A stretch of DNA of 5,677 nt from Planctomycetota bacterium. Lineage in GTDB: Bacteria > Planctomycetota > Phycisphaerae > FEN-1346. Numbering within the stretch: position 1 is the first letter of the stretch; the number at the start of each line of letters is the position of its first letter. The notes under the pieces were generated by a model. The model made no database searches and was not told the origin of the DNA. It worked only from the letters and a program-made list of their open reading frames with translations. Where the stretch lies: the NCBI GenBank assembly GCA_026386995.1, contig JAPLMO010000505.1, positions 1 through 5,677 of the forward strand, written 5' to 3'. Shown here piece after piece: positions 1-4,904 of this stretch. Both the position numbers and the translations under genes were made by a program.

Positions 1-2127
1 TTGCCGGTCGAAATCCTGGGCACGGTCTACGAGCGGTTCCTGGGCAAGGTCATCCGCCTCACGGCCGATCACCACGCCAAGGTCGAGGAAAAACCGGAGG
101 TCCGCAAGGCCGGCGGCGTGTATTACACACCCAAGTACATCGTCGATTACATCGTCCGCCAGACCGTCGGACGCCGGATCGAGGGCAAGAGCCCCGCACA
201 ACTGGCCGGGGGCAAGGGCGCGGCACAAAAACCCTTCCGCGTCCTCGACATGGCCTGCGGCTCTGGCTCGTTCCTCCTGGGGGCGTACCAGTGCCTGCTT
301 GACCATTGCCTGAAGTGGTACGCTGAGCATCGGCCGCAGGCGCGCAAGAAGGTCGTCTACATGGACCGGCGGACGGGCTGGCGGCTGACCGTGGACGAGA
401 AGAAACGCAGCCTTACCACCCACATCTTCGGCGTGGACATCGATCCCCAGGCCGTGGAGGTCTCGAAACTCTCGCTCCTCTTAAAAGTGCTGGAAGGCGA
501 GAACAGCCAGAGCCTTCAGATGGGCCTCCTGGCCTTCAAGGACCGCGCCTTGCCGAACCTTTCGGACAACATCAAGTGCGGCAACTCCTTGATCGGGCCG
601 GATTACTTCACGGGCCGGCTGATAGCCGACACCGAAGAATTCGCCCGCGTCAACCCCTTTGACTGGAAGCGGGAATTCCCCGACACCATGAAGGCCGGCG
701 GGTTTGACTGTGTTATCGGAAACCCGCCGTATATCCGTATCCAGACGATGAAGGAAACCGCGCCGCTGCAAGTTGAAATCTACAAAGAGCTTTTCCAGAC
801 GGCCCGCGAAGGCAATTACGACATCTACGTTGTTTTCATCGAACAAGGCCTGAATCTATTGAATGCCAAGGGGCGACTTGGGTTTATTTGCCCTCACAAA
901 TTCTTTAACGCCAAGTACGGCGCGCCGGTGCGCGGTATCGTGGCCGACGGGCAACACCTGGCGCACGTTGTGCATTTTGGCGACCAACAGGTTTTCGACG
1001 GCGCGACCACCTACACCTGCCTGTTGTTTCTGGACAAGTCGCCGGCCAAGGAATGTCGATTCGTCCAAGTCAGAGACTTGGTCAAATGGAAGACGCCGCA
1101 GAACGGCAAGAACGTCGTGCCTGGCGAAGAGTTAGTCGCGGAGGGGACAATTCCCGCATCCCACATTGCCGCCGCCGAATGGAACTTCCATGTCGGAAAC
1201 GGTGCGGCACTGTTTCGCAAGTTGAATCGAATACCCATGAAGTTGGGCGACGTTGCCGCGCGAATGGCCCAGGGAATTCGGACCAGCGCTAACGAGGTCT
1301 ATGTCTTGGACACCGTGGCAGAAGGCCACACTGTTTTGACAGCTCATTCGCAACAACTCGGTCGGGAAGTCAAGTTGGAACGGAAGGCCGTTTGCGGTTT
1401 TTTGCAGGGGCGCGAGATCAAACGCTACCGAGTCCTGCCTTCCGGGAAAGTGGTGGTCATTCCCTATCGGGCGGCCGGGGAGCGAATGAGGCTTGTTGCG
1501 GAAGCGGAGTTTGAGAAAACCTATCCAAGGACATTCAAGTATCTTTGGGATTGTCGGAGATTTCTCGAAGCCAGAGAACATGGACGCATGAAGGGTAGCA
1601 ATTGGTATGCCTACATCTACCCGAAGAACCTTGACGTGATGAAAGCCCCGAAGATTCTGGTTCCTGATATTGCCGACAGGGCTTCATTTGCCTTGGATGA
1701 AAAGGGCGAGTACGCCTTCACGAGCGGATATGGAATCACTTTGAGGCCGACAACAAAAGAATCACCGAAGTATGTGCTTGGATTGCTCAATAGTGCCGTC
1801 CTTGATTTCTACCTGAAGCGTGTCAGCACAACAATGAGAGGCGGCTTTTTCCGCTATTTCACGCAATTCATTGAGCAGCTTCCCATACGTCCGATCAACT
1901 TCAATGACCCCGTGGACAAGGCGGCCCATGACCGCATGGTAAAGTTGGTCGATTCGATGTTGGCTTTGCACAAGCAACATGCTTCGGCCAAGTCCGAAAC
2001 CCAACGCGACGCGATACAGCGCCAGATACAAGCGACCGACGCCGAAATCGACCGGCTCGTTTACCACCTGTACGGCCTGACGAAAGATGAAATCGCAATA
2101 GTGGAGGAGGTAGCCGTGGCGCGGTAA
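1..2127 (+). CDS. Type IIG (Eco57I-like) restriction-modification enzyme, C-terminal part; 5' end beyond window
   Basis: Predicted to methylate adenine N6 in a specific DNA site using S-adenosylmethionine. In this family the same chain usually also carries an N-terminal nuclease. Seen (residues counted from base 1): a helical lead-in ending in GGVYYTPKYIVDYIV (38-52), typical just before the methyltransferase fold; SAM-binding motif I DMACGSGSF (83-91); GVDIDPQAVEVSKLSL (144-159) as the next strand; catalytic motif IV NPPY (241-244); a variable target-recognition region of about 400-630; and a charged helical tail ending LVYHLYGLTKDEIAIVE (686-702), characteristic of this family. The frame is open from base 1 and the first residues, PVEILGTVYERFLGKVI, are mid-protein in relatives, so the TTG at base 1 is probably not the start. 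No PD-(D/E)XK nuclease is visible and it should lie upstream. The stop is TAA. GC drops in the 3' half. The methyltransferase assignment is firm. Active restriction is inferred. Confidence 0.9.
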   Translation: MPVEILGTVYERFLGKVIRLTADHHAKVEEKPEVRKAGGVYYTPKYIVDYIVRQTVGRRIEGKSPAQLAGGKGAAQKPFRVLDMACGSGSFLLGAYQCLLDHCLKWYAEHRPQARKKVVYMDRRTGWRLTVDEKKRSLTTHIFGVDIDPQAVEVSKLSLLLKVLEGENSQSLQMGLLAFKDRALPNLSDNIKCGNSLIGPDYFTGRLIADTEEFARVNPFDWKREFPDTMKAGGFDCVIGNPPYIRIQTMKETAPLQVEIYKELFQTAREGNYDIYVVFIEQGLNLLNAKGRLGFICPHKFFNAKYGAPVRGIVADGQHLAHVVHFGDQQVFDGATTYTCLLFLDKSPAKECRFVQVRDLVKWKTPQNGKNVVPGEELVAEGTIPASHIAAAEWNFHVGNGAALFRKLNRIPMKLGDVAARMAQGIRTSANEVYVLDTVAEGHTVLTAHSQQLGREVKLERKAVCGFLQGREIKRYRVLPSGKVVVIPYRAAGERMRLVAEAEFEKTYPRTFKYLWDCRRFLEAREHGRMKGSNWYAYIYPKNLDVMKAPKILVPDIADRASFALDEKGEYAFTSGYGITLRPTTKESPKYVLGLLNSAVLDFYLKRVSTTMRGGFFRYFTQFIEQLPIRPINFNDPVDKAAHDRMVKLVDSMLALHKQHASAKSETQRDAIQRQIQATDAEIDRLVYHLYGLTKDEIAIVEEVAVAR

Positions 2128-2165
2128 GTTGTGCGGAGTGAAAGGCCCCAACGGGACCACGGAAT

Positions 2166-2220
2166 GTAGCCACGGGTGGAGCGGCGCGGCCGCCTTGCGG
2201 CCCGCCGCGCAACCCGTGGA
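2166..2220 (+). repeat. Left REP-like stem-loop
   Basis: Outer stem CCACGGGT (2170-2177) pairs perfectly with ACCCGTGG (2212-2219). The inner GC-rich part (GCGGC 2181-2185 with GCCGC 2204-2208) can extend the pairing. It starts 38 nt after the stop codon of the restriction-modification gene, so it would be part of that gene's 3' untranslated RNA, where such structures can protect transcripts from 3' exonucleases (inference). Confidence 0.6.
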
Positions 2221-2232
2221 AAGCGGATGAGC

Positions 2233-2264
2233 AAGAAGAATCCATCGTCTTCTTTTTCTCTTTT
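2233..2264 (+). terminator. Weak hairpin plus T-rich tract, possible minor terminator
   Basis: AAGAAGA (2233-2239) pairs with TCTTCTT (2248-2254) across an 8-nt loop and is followed by TTTCTCTTTT (2255-2264). Only two of the seven pairs are G-C, so the stem is weak. It may just be a pyrimidine tract. The much stronger terminator lies downstream at 2451-2474. Confidence 0.2.
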
Positions 2265-2364
2265 CGCCCCGGCGGGGCGAAGGGGATTCCCGAAACGCCG
2301 AAAGCACGCCTGTGCCCGGCGATTCCTCCGCCCCGCCGGGGCGGATATGTTGAAACACGAACTC

Positions 2365-2413
2365 TCCACGGGTTGCGCGATGCCGCAAGCGGCCTCGCTC
2401 CACCCGCGGCTAC
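2365..2413 (-). repeat. Right REP-like stem-loop, inverted copy of the left one
   Basis: CCACGGGT (2366-2373) pairs with ACCCGCGG (2402-2409) with one A.C mismatch. Read on the - strand, its flanks and the 7-nt spacing to the adjoining C4/G4 box match those of the left stem-loop. The interior is 6 nt shorter than in the left copy, so the stems have kept their ends while the middle has diverged. Confidence 0.6.
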
Positions 2414-2450
2414 ACTCCTCCGCCCCGCTGGGGCGTTCCCGCCGCTGCAT

Positions 2451-2474
2451 CCCCCGGCAGTGCCGGGGGTTTTT
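2451..2474 (+). terminator. Rho-independent terminator of the restriction-modification gene
   Basis: CCCCCGGC (2451-2458) and GCCGGGGG (2462-2469) form a perfect 8-bp GC stem with a 3-nt loop AGT, directly followed by TTTTT (2470-2474). This is the canonical intrinsic terminator form on the + strand. On the - strand the stem lacks a T-run, so it would stop only rightward transcription. It lies about 325 nt past the stop codon, which implies a long 3' untranslated region including the REP-like structure. Confidence 0.8.
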
Positions 2475-2490
2475 CCGCTTCCCGGCCTGT

Positions 2491-2504
2491 CCCGGCGCGC
2501 CGGG
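2491..2504. repeat. 14-bp perfect GC palindrome
   Basis: CCCGGCGCGCCGGG is its own reverse complement. It is followed by GTTCCC with no T-run, so it is not an intrinsic terminator. Role unknown. Confidence 0.5.
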
Positions 2505-2557
2505 GTTCCCGCCCCCCGCCATCGCCCATCGTTTACCACCCCTTCGTCCCGCAGTTT

Positions 2558-2582
2558 ACCCGCCGGTCTTGCGGTGGCGGGT
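2558..2582. repeat. GC-rich hairpin
   Basis: ACCCGCC (2558-2564) pairs perfectly with GGCGGGT (2576-2582) across an 11-nt loop. There is no T-run on either side. It abuts the C-tract tandem repeat. Confidence 0.4.
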
Positions 2583-2632
2583 CCCTTGTTCCCGGCTCCC
2601 GAAACCCGGCTCCCAAATCCCGACTCCTGCTG
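2583..2632 (-). repeat. 14-bp tandem repeat with G-quadruplex potential on the minus strand
   Basis: Units CCCGGCTCCCGAAA (2591-2604) and CCCGGCTCCCAAAT (2605-2618) are followed by a decayed third unit, CCCGACTCC... (2619-2632). On the - strand this gives six GGG tracts, corresponding to CCC at 2583, 2591, 2598, 2605, 2612 and 2619, with loops of 5, 4, 4, 4 and 4 nt. That meets the usual four-tract G-quadruplex rule with two tracts spare. The + strand could form an i-motif. Confidence 0.65.
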
Positions 2633-2666
2633 TTGCCATTCAAAATCAGGGACACCTCCGACCTCC

Positions 2667-2680
2667 GTGAAAAATTTCAC
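2667..2680. repeat. Short inverted repeat next to the first 33-nt stem-loop
   Basis: GTGAAA-AA-TTTCAC is a 6-bp perfect inverted repeat with a 2-nt centre, ending 2 nt before the 33-nt stem-loop at 2683. It has the size and symmetry of a dimeric repressor site, but no regulated promoter is evident here. Confidence 0.35.
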
Positions 2681-2682
2681 GA

Positions 2683-2715
2683 ACGTAAGTGTTTTTGCAA
2701 ATATGCGACTTACGT
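2683..2715 (+). repeat. 33-nt stem-loop repeat, copy 1
   Basis: The 8-bp perfect arms ACGTAAGT (2683-2690) and ACTTACGT (2708-2715) enclose the 17-nt loop GTTTTTGCAAATATGCG. It matches copy 2 (2919-2951) at 30 of 33 positions in the same orientation. All three differences are in the loop and the arms are invariant. I do not recognise the family. Confidence 0.7.
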
Positions 2716-2759
2716 CAATTGCGACCCCTCAAAAACCGGCTCGGGAGGCCCAAAACACC

Positions 2760-2809
2760 ATCAAGTTCCGATCAAAAACGATCAAAACTGATCAAAAAGG
2801 CTCAAGTTT
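2760..2809 (+). repeat. 10-bp-phased GATCAAAA array
   Basis: Three consecutive 10-bp units, GATCAAAAAC, GATCAAAACT and GATCAAAAAG (2770-2799), are flanked by decayed units starting ATCAAG (2760) and CTCAAG (2801). TCAA begins at 2761, 2772, 2782, 2792 and 2802. The A-tracts and GATC sites recur about once per helical turn, an arrangement expected to bend DNA (established for phased A-tracts). Iteron-like or protein-binding roles are inference. Confidence 0.65.
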
Positions 2810-2848
2810 GGTCTTGCCCATCTTAACATTTCAGCGCGCCACCCCCTC

Positions 2849-2862
2849 TGGCGCTAGCGCCA
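2849..2862. repeat. 14-bp perfect palindrome inside a larger imperfect hairpin
   Basis: TGGCGCTAGCGCCA is its own reverse complement. Around it, CCCCCTC (2842-2848) can pair with GAGGGGG (2882-2888), enclosing a 33-nt interior. There is no T-run on either strand, so it is not a canonical terminator, although its position suits the 3' end of leftward transcripts from accC. Confidence 0.45.
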
Positions 2863-2918
2863 ATGCGGTTTTTGGCCTTCCGAGGGGGCAAAAAGGGTGG
2901 TTTTCGGGGTGCGCCGTG

Positions 2919-2951
2919 ACGTAAGTGTTTCTGCAAAAACGCGACTTACGT
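2919..2951 (+). repeat. 33-nt stem-loop repeat, copy 2
   Basis: The same ACGTAAGT and ACTTACGT arms (2919-2926, 2944-2951) enclose the loop GTTTCTGCAAAAACGCG. Inside the loop, GTTT and AAAC can add 4 bp to the stem. It begins 26 nt beyond the accC stop codon, so it would be within the 3' untranslated RNA of the acc operon. No T-run follows on the - strand. Confidence 0.7.
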
Positions 2952-2977
2952 TCGGGGCTCGAAATGCCTGCGGTTGC

Positions 2978-4321
2978 CTACGCCCGCCAGGTCCGCTCGA
3001 CCCAGCCGGTATCGACGCGGGCGCTGATGAAGTCGGCGTTGGCCATGATTTCCTGGTGGAACGGGATGGTCGTTTTCACGCCCTCGATGCAGAACTCCGC
3101 CAAGGCCCGCCGCGCGGTCGCAATGGCCTGCGTCCGCGTCGGCCGGTGGACGATGAGTTTGGCGATCATGGAATCGTAGTGGGGCGAGATGGTCCAGCCC
3201 TCGCAGCAATGCGTGTCGACGCGGACGCCCGGCCCGCCCGGCACACAGAACTTCTCCAGTCTGCCCGGCGACGGCCTGAAACCCGCCGACGGGTCCTCGG
3301 CATTGATGCGGCACTCGATCGCGCAGCCGCGCTGCGGCACGTCGCGCTGCCTGATGCCCAGCGTCTCGCCCGCCGCAACCCGGATCTGCTGCTGCACGAT
3401 GTCGATACCCGTGACCATCTCGCTGACGGGGTGCTCGACCTGGACGCGGGCGTTCACTTCCAGCAGGTAGAACGTTTCGTTGCGGTCAACGAGGAATTCG
3501 ACCGTGCCGGCGTTGGTGTAACCGGCGTCGGCGGCGATGCGGACGGCGGCCTCGCACAACTTCTCTCGGGTCTTGGCCGCGAGCGCCGGCGACGGCGATT
3601 CTTCCACAAGTTTCTGGTGCCGCCGCTGGAGGGAGCAGTCGCGTTCCCACAGGTGGATGTAATTGCCGAAGTTATCGCCGATGATCTGCACCTCTACGTG
3701 GCGGGCGCCCTCGATGTACTTCTCCAGGTACACGCGGCCGTCTTTGAACGCGGCGTCGGCCTCGGCCCGGCCCTGGCGGACGGCCTGGACGAGGCTGATA
3801 TCGTTGTGCGCGACTCGCATGCCGCGCCCCCCGCCGCCGGCCGCCGCTTTCACGAGCACGGGGTAGCCGATGCCGCGTGCCACTTCCAGGGCCTCTTCCT
3901 CGCTCTCCAGGGCGTCCTGCGAGCCGGGGATCGTGTAGATTTTGGCCTTTCGGGCGATGCGTTTGCACTCGACCTTGTCGCCCACGGCCCGCATCGCGTC
4001 TACGCCGGGGCCGATGAACTCGATGTTGCACGAGCGGCAGACCTCGGCGAAGTGCGGGTTCTCGGCCAGAAAGCCGTAGCCCGGATGGATGGCGTCGACG
4101 TCGGCCACCTCGGCAGCCGAGACGATCCGCGAAATGTTCAGGTACGACTGCGCCGGGGCAGCCGGGCCGATGCAGATCGCCTCGCTCGCCAGGGCCAGGT
4201 ACCGCGCCCCGCGGTCGGCCTCGCTGTAGACGGCCACCGCCTCAATGCCCATCTCCTTGCAGGCCCGGATGACCCGCAAGGCGATTTCTCCGCGATTTGC
4301 CACCAGAATACGTGAGAACAT
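2978..4321 (-). CDS. accC: Acetyl-CoA carboxylase, biotin carboxylase subunit AccC
   Basis: Carboxylates the biotin carried by AccB using ATP and bicarbonate, the first half-reaction of acetyl-CoA carboxylase in the cytoplasm. The 447 aa match the usual family length. Seen: N-terminal biotin-carboxylase domain [20 protein letters not shown] (2-21); [13 protein letters not shown] (76-88); ATP-grasp lysine K116 and glycine-rich loop [11 protein letters not shown] (158-168); [14 protein letters not shown] (200-213); [15 protein letters not shown] (227-241); active-site [14 protein letters not shown] (288-301) with E288, N290, R292 and E296; ECRINAEDP (336-344) with R338; and the C-terminal domain [10 protein letters not shown] (382-391). 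The ATG at 4321 was chosen because conserved sequence begins there and an AGGACGGA Shine-Dalgarno precedes it. The in-frame ATG further upstream (4387) would add 22 unrelated residues overlapping accB. It lies 25 nt after accB, clearly in the same operon. Only small oddity: NAR where the E. coli enzyme has NTR. Confidence 0.97.
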   Translation of the reverse strand: MFSRILVANRGEIALRVIRACKEMGIEAVAVYSEADRGARYLALASEAICIGPAAPAQSYLNISRIVSAAEVADVDAIHPGYGFLAENPHFAEVCRSCNIEFIGPGVDAMRAVGDKVECKRIARKAKIYTIPGSQDALESEEEALEVARGIGYPVLVKAAAGGGGRGMRVAHNDISLVQAVRQGRAEADAAFKDGRVYLEKYIEGARHVEVQIIGDNFGNYIHLWERDCSLQRRHQKLVEESPSPALAAKTREKLCEAAVRIAADAGYTNAGTVEFLVDRNETFYLLEVNARVQVEHPVSEMVTGIDIVQQQIRVAAGETLGIRQRDVPQRGCAIECRINAEDPSAGFRPSPGRLEKFCVPGGPGVRVDTHCCEGWTISPHYDSMIAKLIVHRPTRTQAIATARRALAEFCIEGVKTTIPFHQEIMANADFISARVDTGWVERTWRA

Positions 4322-4329
4322 TTTATGGG

Positions 4330-4337
4330 TCCGTCCT
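4330..4337 (-). promoter_or_regulatory. Ribosome binding site of accC
   Basis: AGGACGGA on the - strand ends 8 nt before the ATG at 4321 and lies in the 25-nt gap after accB. It is an imperfect Shine-Dalgarno, but it supports this start over the upstream in-frame ATG. Confidence 0.55.
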
Positions 4338-4346
4338 GACCGGCTA

Positions 4347-4853
4347 CTAGTCCGGCCGCACCACAAACATCGGCTGTCCGAATTCAACCGCCTGGGCGTT
4401 CTTGACGAGAATTTTTTCGATCGTCCCTCTCATCTCGGCCCGGATCTCGTTGAAGACCTTCATCGCCTCGATGATGCAGACCACCGTTTCCTCGGTGACG
4501 TGGTCGCCGACCTTGGCGAGCGCGGCCGCCTCGGGGCTCGACGCCACGTAGAACGTGCCGACCATCGGCGAGTTGACGGTCGGGAGTTTTTCTTCCCTCA
4601 CCGCCGGCGCTGCCGGCTGCGCTGCCGCCTGCGCCGCAGGCACGGCCGCCGCAACCACCGGCACGGCCACAGGCGCCGCGGGGGCCGCCGCGCCGGCCTT
4701 GCGGAGGCGCACGGCCACATCCTCCTGCTCGATCTCCAGTTCGGCCAGATCGTGCTCGCTCATGAGCGCCAGGAGTTGCCGGATGCTTTCGAGGTCGATC
4801 TTGCCCGACCCGCCGCCCGGCGATTCCTTCTCGATGCGCTTGTCGTCCGCCAT
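4347..4853 (-). CDS. accB: Acetyl-CoA carboxylase biotin carboxyl carrier protein AccB
   Basis: Carries the biotin that shuttles carboxyl groups between AccC and the AccA/AccD carboxyltransferase. 168 aa, slightly longer than the E. coli protein. Seen: an N-terminal segment [20 protein letters not shown] (19-38) typical of AccB, thought to mediate assembly with Acc[14 protein letters not shown] (40-52); a flexible Ala/Pro/Val-rich linker (53-85); and the biotinyl domain from about 92, with the thumb region [13 protein letters not shown] (95-107) and biotin-attachment motif EAMK (129-132). K132 is the predicted biotinylated lysine, 36 residues from the C-terminus as is usual. The ATG at 4853 has a strong GGGAGGA Shine-Dalgarno 5 nt upstream. 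It follows the peptidase gene by 51 nt and precedes accC by 25 nt, so all three are probably cotranscribed. Biotinylation would need a BirA-type ligase encoded elsewhere. Confidence 0.97.
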   Translation of the reverse strand: MADDKRIEKESPGGGSGKIDLESIRQLLALMSEHDLAELEIEQEDVAVRLRKAGAAAPAAPVAVPVVAAAVPAAQAAAQPAAPAVREEKLPTVNSPMVGTFYVASSPEAAALAKVGDHVTEETVVCIIEAMKVFNEIRAEMRGTIEKILVKNAQAVEFGQPMFVVRPD

Positions 4854-4858
4854 GGCTA

Positions 4859-4865
4859 TCCTCCC
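4859..4865 (-). promoter_or_regulatory. Ribosome binding site of accB
   Basis: GGGAGGA on the - strand, 5 nt before the ATG at 4853. It is close to consensus and stronger than the accC site, and lies in the 51-nt gap after the peptidase gene. Confidence 0.65.
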
Positions 4866-4904
4866 GCTGCGGTCGTCTCCCGCTTACGACAAAACAGGCG
4901 ACGG

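Larger units (their letters stand above)
2144..2435. repeat. Nested inverted REP/BIME-like compound palindrome
   Basis: A mirror-image arrangement. The left half runs: GGCCCCAACGGGACC box (2144-2158), 7-nt spacer, stem-loop (2166-2220), then hairpin TCGCCCC-GGC-GGGGCGA (2264-2280). The right half runs in reverse: hairpin TCCGCCCC-GCC-GGGGCGGA (2327-2345), stem-loop (2365-2413), 7-nt spacer, CGCCCCGCTGGGGCG box (2421-2435). The two halves are inverted copies: 15/15 bases match between 2206-2220 and the complement of 2365-2379, and 17/18 between 2166-2183 and the complement of 2396-2413. A smaller hairpin (CGCCG 2296-2300 with CGGCG 2317-2321, inner GCAC/GTGC) sits at the centre. This layout resembles bacterial interspersed mosaic elements built from paired REP units. 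No RAYT transposase is in the window. Copy number elsewhere is unknown. Confidence 0.7.
2128..2977. other. 850-bp convergent intergenic region rich in palindromes, no supported gene
   Basis: Lies between the stop codons of the restriction-modification gene (+) and accC (-). Open frames on both strands here encode Arg/Pro/Ala-rich or otherwise featureless products, have no recognisable domain, and overlap palindromic repeats, so I annotate no gene. The left two thirds (to about 2640) are GC-rich and dominated by hairpins. The right third is more A/T-rich in stretches and carries the repeated 33-nt stem-loops and the phased A-tract array. No tRNA, riboswitch or transposase was seen. Confidence 0.75.

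Noticed and set aside
1..2127. BREX PglX or another BREX/DISARM methyltransferase
   Set aside because: The PVEILGTVYERFLGKVIRL lead-in and the LVYHLYGLTKDEIAIVE tail fit Eco57I-type enzymes better, and no partner genes of those systems are in view.
1762..2680. Minus-strand open frames (1762-2403, 1901-2680, 2061-2522)
   Set aside because: They overlap the 3' end of the restriction-modification gene and repetitive GC-rich DNA, and the products show no recognisable motif.
2842..2888. Intrinsic terminator for the acc operon
   Set aside because: The hairpins here and at 2919-2951 lack a T-run on the minus strand, so I cannot call a rho-independent terminator for accC.
2176..2924. Long + strand open frames (2176-2670 and 2373-2924) as possible hypothetical proteins
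   Set aside because: They run through the REP-like palindromes, terminator, G-tract repeat and phased array, have low-complexity Pro/Arg/Ala content with no domain, and overlap each other in different frames.
2683..2951. CRISPR array
   Set aside because: Only two 33-nt palindromic repeats separated by 203 bp, far beyond a spacer length, with no cas genes.
2683..2951. Integron attC sites
   Set aside because: The arms do not fit the attC core-site consensus, and there is no integrase or cassette gene between the copies.
4322..4387. Upstream in-frame ATG at 4387 as the accC start
   Set aside because: It adds 22 residues unlike any AccC N-terminus and overlaps accB. The ATG at 4321 begins right at the conserved sequence and has a Shine-Dalgarno.
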